A stretch of DNA of 7,352 bases, taken from assembly GCA_964472265.1 (NCBI GenBank), contig CAYYJO010000082.1, positions 1-7,352 on the forward strand, read 5' to 3'. The first letter of the stretch is position 1; the number at the start of each line of letters is the position of its first letter. Origin of the DNA: JAGNLA01 sp964472265 (lineage in GTDB: Bacteria > Caldisericota > Caldisericia > JAAYUI01). Below the pieces are notes generated by a model. The model saw nothing but the letters and a program-made list of their open reading frames with translations, was not told the DNA's origin and did not search any database. The translations under genes and the position numbers were made by a program. Shown piece after piece: positions 1-5,655 of this stretch.

Positions 1-1
1 G

Positions 2-1591
2 ATCTGCATCACCCGTGACGGCTACGTTTCAATTGCAGGCGTCATCTTCCCGTCCCGTGAAAAAGTGACCGAAGCCTCGGTGAAGGCAGTGATTTCAAAG
101 CTCGAATCAGACGCATCCGGGCTTGACGTCAAATCGAAAGCTCTGGTAAAGGAGCTTGAACAACACAGGCAAGACCGAGACCAGACCTCATCAGACATCG
201 ATGGGTTGAGGCGAAAGATTCTGGATGTTTCAAACAGGATAGCTTCAATGAAGGCCAAGTCGGAATCTGCCAGAAAACAGGCTGAACAGAGACAGGCCGA
301 TGCTTCAAAACTCGAAGAGACGGCAAAGGCTCTGACAGCTGAAATTGCACGACTGGAATCTGACCGCGAAAGAAACTCGGCTGAACTTCAAAAAGCACTC
401 GAGGCTGTCAGGGTCAAGGGCGCCGAACTTGCCGAATTTGACTCCCTGCGTCTGAAACGGCAGGAAGAAAACGTCCATGTAGAGCGGGCGATTTCCGAAG
501 CCAGACAAAAACTGCTTGAGAGGCAAAAAGAGCTTGAGGACTGGAGCAGATCGGTTACAGACCTTGAAAGGGAAGCGCAAGCCAGTGCCAACAGGCTTGA
601 CGAATGCAGGGAATTGTTGAAATCCCTTGAAACCGAGTTGAGAAACCTCGAACAATCGATCATCGATTCAGAACGCACGCTCAACACTGCGAAAATGACC
701 GTCATCCGAACCGAGAGGTTGGAAAAGGAAATCGCAGCCAAAAAGGAAGAGGTGCTCGCCTCTAGCGAAAAGCGCAACAATCTTGCCAAGGCTGTCAGGG
801 GCAAACTCACAAGACTGAGCCAGGAGCTGCACCAGATCGAACTTGATGCCGTCGAAATAAAAGTGAAGCGTGAAAACACCATCACCCAGATAACTGATGC
901 CGGCGGAACGCTGGACATGCCGATTGAATCAACCGACATTGAAGAGCTGAAGGCTGAAGTTTCCAACACAACAAGGCAGCTTGCCGAATACGGCGCCGTG
1001 AACATGAGCGCCAGGGACGATGCAAAATCGGCTGAGGAACGCCTGAATTTCATGAAGGGCCAGCTTGAAGACCTCGCCCAGTCTGAGGCAAACCTGAAAT
1101 CGTCACTTGCTGAAGTTGAAACACGAATAAGAAACTCATTCGAAGAGCTTTACAGGTCGGTTGAACAACATTTCAGAAGGCTTGCCGATATTCTTTTCCC
1201 AGGCGCAATCGGAAACCTCAAGCGAATGTTTGCAGATTCAGGGGAAACTGAAGGTGTCGAGGTCGAATTCATGCTGCCTGGCCGCAGGCTCAAGGGACTC
1301 CATTCGCTCTCAGGCGGTGAAAAAACGCTTGGCGCTCTGGCTCTGCTGTTCGCCTTCTTCAAAACCAGAAGCTCGCCGTTTTGTATTCTGGACGAGGTAG
1401 ATGCCGCCCTTGACGACAACAACATCGACCGTTTCACGCGCCTGCTCGATTCCGAAGCCCACGAAACCCAGTTTGTAATCATCACCCACAACAAGGAAAC
1501 AATGAGGAATTGCGACGCCCTCTACGGCATCACGCTCGACTCCTCAGGTACTTCAAAAGTGGTTTCGGTCAAGCTTGACGCGCCTGCCTGA
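2..1591 (+). CDS. smc: Chromosome partition protein SMC, C-terminal half (5' end outside window)
   Basis: SMC is a DNA-bound ATPase that organises and segregates the chromosome, normally with ScpA and ScpB. The frame is open from base 2, so the gene starts upstream; 529 residues are visible. The first ~20 residues (RDGYVSIAG) fit the end of the hinge domain. A long charged heptad-type coiled coil (about residues 25-330) follows, then the conserved GAVNMSARDD and ERLNFMKGQLEDL stretch that leads into the C-terminal ATPase head. The head carries the ABC signature LSGGEK (visible residues 436-441), the Walker B and D-loop CILDEVDAALDD (461-472) and the switch histidine in ITHNKETM. The ending GITLDSSGTSKVVSV matches the SMC family C terminus. 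The N-terminal Walker A half is not in the window. The stop TGA is 18 bases before the fumarase alpha start, so co-transcription is likely. The family assignment is secure; paralogues such as RecN or SbcC do not fit the head sequence. Confidence 0.95.
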   Translation: MCITRDGYVSIAGVIFPSREKVTEASVKAVISKLESDASGLDVKSKALVKELEQHRQDRDQTSSDIDGLRRKILDVSNRIASMKAKSESARKQAEQRQADASKLEETAKALTAEIARLESDRERNSAELQKALEAVRVKGAELAEFDSLRLKRQEENVHVERAISEARQKLLERQKELEDWSRSVTDLEREAQASANRLDECRELLKSLETELRNLEQSIIDSERTLNTAKMTVIRTERLEKEIAAKKEEVLASSEKRNNLAKAVRGKLTRLSQELHQIELDAVEIKVKRENTITQITDAGGTLDMPIESTDIEELKAEVSNTTRQLAEYGAVNMSARDDAKSAEERLNFMKGQLEDLAQSEANLKSSLAEVETRIRNSFEELYRSVEQHFRRLADILFPGAIGNLKRMFADSGETEGVEVEFMLPGRRLKGLHSLSGGEKTLGALALLFAFFKTRSSPFCILDEVDAALDDNNIDRFTRLLDSEAHETQFVIITHNKETMRNCDALYGITLDSSGTSKVVSVKLDAPA

Positions 1592-1609
1592 GAGCATATC
1601 ATTTGAGCT

Positions 1610-2434
1610 GTGAGAGAGATTGAAAGAGCCAAACTCGTTGACCTTGTGGCAAACCTTTGCATCAGGGCCAACACCCATCTGCCTGAGGACATCGAGGGCA
1701 AACTCAGGGAATCTGCATCATCGGAAACTTCAGAACTTGGCAGGATTCTTCTTGCCCAACTGCTCGAAAACTCAAAACTTGCCAGGGAAACAGGGCTGCC
1801 AATCTGTCAGGACACTGGAATAGCCGTTGTTTTTGTCGAGGCAGGGAATGATGTTCACTTTGGCTTTGACCTGACTGAGGCGATAAACGAAGGTGTGGCC
1901 AAGGGTTACAAGGACGGCTACCTTCGAAAGTCAATGCTTGTCAATCCACTGGACAGAAAAAATACAGGCAACAACACGCCTGCAGTCATCCACTTTGAAC
2001 CGGTTGTAGGCGACACCTTGAAAATCACCGTTTTGCCAAAAGGTGGCGGTTCGGAAAACGCAAGCAGAATCGCTATGCTCACGCCTGCACAGGGGGAATC
2101 GGGCGTCAAAGAATTTGTAACCGACACGGTCAGGCACAATGGCGCAAAATCCTGCCCTCCTCTGGTCATCGGCGTTGGCCTTGGCGGGTCTTTCGAGGAG
2201 TGTGCGTTCCTTGCCAAGAAAGCCCTGATCTCCGAGACTCCGCCCGAATTTGCGGAACTTGCCAGAGAAATTCTGGATTCATGCAATAAAACTGGCGTCG
2301 GAGTCAACGGTTTGGGTGGATCAACCACGGTTTTGGACGTCAAGATTTTATCAACCGGTTGTCATATCGCAATGATGCCTGTTGCAGTCAACATCTGTTG
2401 CCATGCCTGCCGGCACGCGGAAGGTGAATTGTGA
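1610..2434 (+). CDS. fumA: Class I fumarate hydratase, alpha subunit (Fe-S dependent)
   Basis: This 274-residue protein is the alpha subunit of the two-subunit, [4Fe-4S]-dependent fumarase, which reversibly hydrates fumarate to L-malate. Family motifs run in order: GLPICQDTG (62-70), NTGNNTPAVIH (118-128), LPKGGGSENASRIAMLTP (142-159), SCPPLVIGVGLGGSFEECA (181-199), NKTGVGVNGLGGSTT (226-240) and CCHACRHAE (263-271). C66, C182 and C264 align with the three cluster-ligating cysteines of the family. Extra cysteines at 263 and 267 flank the third. The length is normal for the family (about 280). The start is GTG at 1610: a same-frame TGA at 1604-1606 rules out an earlier start, and MREIE matches the usual N terminus. 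The ribosome site is weak, which suggests coupling to smc translation. The TGA stop overlaps the beta-subunit GTG by 4 bases. L-tartrate dehydratase (TtdA) is a close relative and cannot be fully excluded. Confidence 0.93.
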   Translation: MREIERAKLVDLVANLCIRANTHLPEDIEGKLRESASSETSELGRILLAQLLENSKLARETGLPICQDTGIAVVFVEAGNDVHFGFDLTEAINEGVAKGYKDGYLRKSMLVNPLDRKNTGNNTPAVIHFEPVVGDTLKITVLPKGGGSENASRIAMLTPAQGESGVKEFVTDTVRHNGAKSCPPLVIGVGLGGSFEECAFLAKKALISETPPEFAELAREILDSCNKTGVGVNGLGGSTTVLDVKILSTGCHIAMMPVAVNICCHACRHAEGEL

Positions 2435-2919
2435 AGATTGCCGAACCCTTTGACAAAGCGAAGTTTGCAGGGCTGAAACCCGGCGATCAGGTTGAGCTGA
2501 CCGGCACAATCTACACAGCCAGAGACGCAGCCCACAAGAAGATTTTGGAATTGTCAGACGCAGGGAAGCCTCTTCCGTTCGACCTCAAAGGCGCAATCAT
2601 CTACTACGCCGGCCCCTCTCCCGCACCTCCCGGTCGGCCGATAGGGTCGATAGGCCCAACAACCTCAGCAAGGATGGACGTTTTTGTGCCAAGGATGCTT
2701 GAGCTTGGGGTGGTTGCCACAATCGGCAAAGGCCCACGGTCGCCCGAAGTGGTCGAGGCCAACAGAAAGCACGGCGCAGTCTATCTCATCGCCCTAGGGG
2801 GTGCCGGAGCCCTGCTTGCCACGAAGGTCAAGGCCTGCGAACTGATAGCATTTCCGGAGCTTGGCCCCGAGGCAGTTTACAAACTGTTTGTGGAGGATTT
2901 CCCGGTGATTGTAGGATAG
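2431..2919 (+). CDS. fumB: Class I fumarate hydratase, beta subunit
   Basis: This 162-residue protein pairs with the alpha subunit to complete the fumarase active site. Conserved blocks are LTGTIYTARDAAHKK (23-37), YYAGPSPAPPGRPIGSIGPT (58-77), TTSARMDVF (77-85), IGKGPRSPEVVEA (98-110) and the glycine-rich GGAGALLA (123-130). A C-terminal ELGPEAVYKLFVEDFPVIV follows. Most homologues continue some 15-25 residues past this DFPxIV stretch, so the C terminus here is short and ends cleanly at TAG. The GTG start at 2431 overlaps the alpha-subunit stop (GTGA). An AAGGTG ribosome site lies at 2421-2426, inside the alpha gene. Equimolar, coupled translation of the two subunits is expected. The two-gene order alpha-beta is usual for split class I fumarases. 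The symbol follows alpha/beta naming and does not mean the E. coli isozyme FumB. Confidence 0.92.
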   Translation: MKIAEPFDKAKFAGLKPGDQVELTGTIYTARDAAHKKILELSDAGKPLPFDLKGAIIYYAGPSPAPPGRPIGSIGPTTSARMDVFVPRMLELGVVATIGKGPRSPEVVEANRKHGAVYLIALGGAGALLATKVKACELIAFPELGPEAVYKLFVEDFPVIVG

Positions 2920-2958
2920 TAATCGTATTAGCGTTATATCAATTGTTTTGGCTTTAGA
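2920..2958. other. Short spacer after fumB, no recognised signal
   Basis: These 39 bases between the fumarase stop codon and the transposase remnant hold no convincing hairpin with a T-run for either strand, and no terminal inverted repeat that I recognise. How transcription of the two convergent operons ends is therefore not visible. Confidence 0.5.
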
Positions 2959-3228
2959 CTAGTTAATCGGACTGCCCCAAAATTCCTTCAATAATATAAC
3001 ATAAATGTCTCATTTCTCAAGCTAAACCTCCATTGGCATTCCTTCAGATGTAGATGGAACGTGTTTTTGCCGACGCCATGTAACTACCTAAGGCTTCTTT
3101 TTGCATATTACCGAACGACTTTATCCTGTTGATGTGGTTTGGTTTCAATACGAATTTATTGTTGCAGTCAGACAAGGCCTTTGTTCGTGGTTAACCCTGA
3201 AGTGTTTTTCATATCCAATATCATCGAG
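2959..3228 (-). pseudogene. Remnant of an IS1595/ISXO2-type DDE transposase (C-terminal part, frameshifted)
   Basis: No single frame is open, but four minus-strand pieces, read in order, rebuild the end of an IS1595-family transposase. Piece 1, 3228-3184: LDDIGYEKHFRVNHE. Piece 2, 3163-3080: NNKFVLKPNHINRIKSF, continuing to about EALGSY. Piece 3, 3080-3009: HGVGKNTFHLHLKECQWRF, then SLRNE. Piece 4, 3009-2959: DIYVILLKEFWGSPIN and a TAG stop. The order and wording match the family pattern GYxKHFRVxH, HINGIESFWxxAKRRL, FYLHLKECEFRFNHR, then a LLKE tail. Each junction needs a frameshift; the last is explained by loss of one base in an RNED codon run. The family glutamate and tryptophan of HINxIESFW are K and G here, so the copy is also decayed by substitution. 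The N-terminal two thirds are absent. I see no terminal inverted repeats or target duplication. It is antisense to the fumarase operon and touches the C25 peptidase stop codon. The assignment rests on motif memory, not a search. Confidence 0.82.
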
Positions 3229-3231
3229 TTT

Positions 3232-5643
3232 TTATTGTATTGGTTCTGTGCTGATAGTGCAAAAATCCTTCATTCCATTGTATTCAGCTGTGACAGTTGT
3301 GATACTGCATCCTTGAGTCATCGTAAAAAAGATGGCCGAACCTTGTTTTGGGTTCAAGCTACCACAAGGATTTACCGACCAGTTTATATTAGGGGGTGGT
3401 GGATTTTTTGGATTGCCACTGGCATCATATACCACTGCTTTCAGAATTAATGATTGACCAGGGAGGACTTTATTTGTAGGGCAGTTGATAATTTCAATTT
3501 TTTCTTTACCACCACCTACATCAACTATAAACGCGGCCTCGGGCAATAGCGTTGTGTCCCAGAATGTTTCTTCGTATGGGCCAAATGACCCGTCTTCGCA
3601 AACAATCCTGGCTCGCCACCAATATTTACCTGGATCAAGTGATGGTTTTACACTGGAGACAAGGCCATTTCTGTCAGTCTCAAGCATGTTTATTACTGTT
3701 TGGATACCTTCCATGTTCTCATAAAGTATTTCAAATGCAACTATCTGGTTCGGGCTATAAACGCATGAATCTAGCTGTACATCGTTACCGCCGACAATTG
3801 CACCAATTGGTATTGACAAGCCAGTGCTCAAGTATTTCTGGTCAGCACACCAAGGTTTTAAATAACACTCTGATGTTCCTTCGAGGCTCATTGAAGGGTC
3901 GCCGAAAAGCATGAGTTCGTAAAAAATGTATCTATAAGTCATTTCCGACTTAATCTCTTGATAGTTGTTATCTTTGGCAAGCGACAGGGCTTTTCCTATC
4001 TCTAATGCTCCTTCACTAAACAATGCTTTGTAAATGGAGGTTTCAAATTTTTGCGATAGTGTAGATATAAATTGATTCTCATCGCATGGCCAATACCAGC
4101 CATAAAATGTGTTACCGATATATGCAAAAGGCCCACCATTCAGTTTATTCATCATTTTTTCAGCAATGCACTCCTTGCCAACAAATTGCGCAGTGCAGCA
4201 TGCAACGGTTGAAAAAAGGTAGTATGAACCATAATTGTTCAGTTTGTTTACATCGTTAATGGAGAAGAAATTGAAACCGTTTTGGTTGTAGAATCCGTCC
4301 CAGTTCCCATGGCATACCATCTGGTTGATTTGCGGCTTTATCATGTTGATCTTCGAGGATATAAAACCTGGATTGAAAAAACTTGTGCTGTCATAGAAAG
4401 GTAGTTTTGCATATGCAGATGGAAATATGCTATTTTTCATATAGTCAAAAAGCCAGCTTGCTTTCGTGCAATCGTCAGGATCAGCTCCGAACTGAACTAT
4501 TTTTTTATTTATAGAAACATTTTTATTTTTGGATATGAATGCCTGCATATCACAAGGGTTCAAGCCTACCGGCGCTCTTCCGACATAAACATCAGCGTCC
4601 AGATCGACATCATCATCCATCTCGAAGGACATCTCACCGAAGATGCTGTTGCCATTCCCATCCCAGGTTCCATCCAGACAGCTGTAGTATGTGTCACAAG
4701 CTATCATATCGCCAAGCATTGGGATCATTCTTGTTGGTATGAACTCGTCGTTGCCTCCAAGAAGCACATATTTGATGTCCCATTTTATCATTGCTCTTCT
4801 GATAAAAGTGCGGATTCTTTCAGGAATATCCCTGCCAATATTTTTGGAATCGGACAGAATATTTTCCAAAGGATAGCACAAGGTTTTGTAACCCTGGGAT
4901 GTTCTCCAGGCTGCATAATCTGCAAAATCGTTGTCCATTCCATCTTCAAAGCCGATGAAGTGTTCTGGTGAAATAATCACCATATCAAAGCGCTTTTTGT
5001 CATTTCCAATGCCAGGATCTTCTGGTGGCGCTGGTGGTGGAGGGCATTCTATCATCTGGATTGTGACATCAAACATCTTGTTGAAAACAAGATGTTTTTG
5101 GACTGGATTGTATTGAATTGGGTAGAGGTTCACATATACCTTTTTACCGTTTCTGTGGGATTCAACAGATTCCACAAACTTGACTGAAGGGAAAAATGCG
5201 TCACGGTTATATATGCGAGGGTCTGGCGGCGTGTATGTGAATTTATCGGTTTTCAATGATGGCCTGATTGGATTTTGGCACGGTACAATGCGCAAATCGC
5301 AACACCTTACAAACTCCTCCTTGCAGTTTACCTTCACACATGAAAAGCATTTTCCATTTGGAATCTCAAACATCAGCTGGTAGTAGGGCAGACTCGGTTC
5401 CCCTGCTTTTCCGCCATTCGTACACCCATCAACGGTGACAGTGTCAAATGTTACGCTGTAATTGCCAGTGTAGATTGTTATTTGATCCAGTTTATAACTT
5501 TCGAAGGCGACTTTGGTGTTGATTTCCGGGGCTGTCAGGGCTGTGGCTTTGTTCAAACCTGAAGATTGATTGCCATCATTCAGCCCAATTGGAGAAAAAA
5601 CAAATGTTAACGCCAGGAACAACAAAAAAATGTGTTTCTTCAT
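3232..5643 (-). CDS. Secreted gingipain-type cysteine peptidase (family C25) with propeptide region and C-terminal beta-sandwich domains
   Basis: Predicted exported caspase-fold (clan CD) endopeptidase of 803 residues; substrate unknown. Numbering is from ATG 5643, preferred because AGGTG (5650-5654) lies 6 bases before it; GTG 5652 and ATG 5649 are too close to that site. Residues 1-18 form a signal peptide (MKK then a hydrophobic core); its cleavage site is unclear. About 38-200 resembles the C25 propeptide (GKAGEPSLPYY at 78-88). A proline-rich linker (200-210) follows. The peptidase domain is about 219-587, with KYVLLGGNDEFIPTR (291-305), DVDLDADVYVGRAP (345-358), the expected catalytic histidine H445 in MVCHGNWDG, the cysteine C482 in STVACCTAQF, then FAYIGNTFYGW (506-516) and LMLFGDPSMSL (577-587). 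The rest looks like an Fn3-like region (about 622-697) and a bacterial Ig-like domain (710-803). There are 26 cysteines. No C-terminal sorting domain or lipobox is seen. It lies 12 bases after the propeller gene, so it is probably co-transcribed. Confidence 0.88.
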   Translation of the reverse strand: MKKHIFLLFLALTFVFSPIGLNDGNQSSGLNKATALTAPEINTKVAFESYKLDQITIYTGNYSVTFDTVTVDGCTNGGKAGEPSLPYYQLMFEIPNGKCFSCVKVNCKEEFVRCCDLRIVPCQNPIRPSLKTDKFTYTPPDPRIYNRDAFFPSVKFVESVESHRNGKKVYVNLYPIQYNPVQKHLVFNKMFDVTIQMIECPPPPAPPEDPGIGNDKKRFDMVIISPEHFIGFEDGMDNDFADYAAWRTSQGYKTLCYPLENILSDSKNIGRDIPERIRTFIRRAMIKWDIKYVLLGGNDEFIPTRMIPMLGDMIACDTYYSCLDGTWDGNGNSIFGEMSFEMDDDVDLDADVYVGRAPVGLNPCDMQAFISKNKNVSINKKIVQFGADPDDCTKASWLFDYMKNSIFPSAYAKLPFYDSTSFFNPGFISSKINMIKPQINQMVCHGNWDGFYNQNGFNFFSINDVNKLNNYGSYYLFSTVACCTAQFVGKECIAEKMMNKLNGGPFAYIGNTFYGWYWPCDENQFISTLSQKFETSIYKALFSEGALEIGKALSLAKDNNYQEIKSEMTYRYIFYELMLFGDPSMSLEGTSECYLKPWCADQKYLSTGLSIPIGAIVGGNDVQLDSCVYSPNQIVAFEILYENMEGIQTVINMLETDRNGLVSSVKPSLDPGKYWWRARIVCEDGSFGPYEETFWDTTLLPEAAFIVDVGGGKEKIEIINCPTNKVLPGQSLILKAVVYDASGNPKNPPPPNINWSVNPCGSLNPKQGSAIFFTMTQGCSITTVTAEYNGMKDFCTISTEPIQ
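5071..5097. repeat. 12-bp perfect inverted repeat inside the C25 peptidase gene
   Basis: AAACATCTTGTT and AACAAGATGTTT are separated by three bases (GAA). The repeat lies in the end of the propeptide region, where the minus strand codes KHLVFNKMFDV. On the + strand a run of five T (5095-5099) ends the stem, so it looks like a weak antisense terminator. In the mRNA it would form a stable stem. It may be a by-product of the coding sequence. Confidence 0.4.
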
Positions 5644-5649
5644 GTCCAT

Positions 5650-5654
5650 CACCT
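5650..5654 (-). promoter_or_regulatory. Ribosome binding site of the C25 peptidase gene
   Basis: AGGTG on the minus strand lies 6 bases before ATG 5643. It sits inside the 12-base gap after the TAG stop of the propeller gene and decides the start: the in-frame GTG at 5652 and ATG at 5649 overlap or abut the site and are poorly placed. Confidence 0.6.
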
Positions 5655-5655
5655 A

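Noticed and set aside
388..1053. 221-codon open frame antisense to smc
   Set aside because: Its serine- and leucine-rich product is the expected reverse reading of the Glu/Lys-rich SMC coiled coil. There is no start signal or recognisable domain.
1610..2919. L-tartrate dehydratase TtdA/TtdB
   Set aside because: Same superfamily and not strictly excluded, but no tartrate transporter or regulator is nearby. The plain two-subunit fumarase is the commoner form.
3035..3069. Possible terminator, ATTCC/GGAAC stem followed by GTGTTTTT
   Set aside because: Only about 5 pairs with a mismatch and a 13-base loop. The bases are explained by the transposase codons for TFHLHLKEC.
3189..3196. Palindrome around GGTTAACC
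   Set aside because: It falls in the codons for FRVNH of the transposase remnant and has no loop or T-run, so it is chance.
3101..3316. 71-codon plus-strand open frame in the convergent gap
   Set aside because: It is antisense to the transposase remnant and the end of the C25 gene. It has no ribosome site, and the minus strand explains the sequence better.
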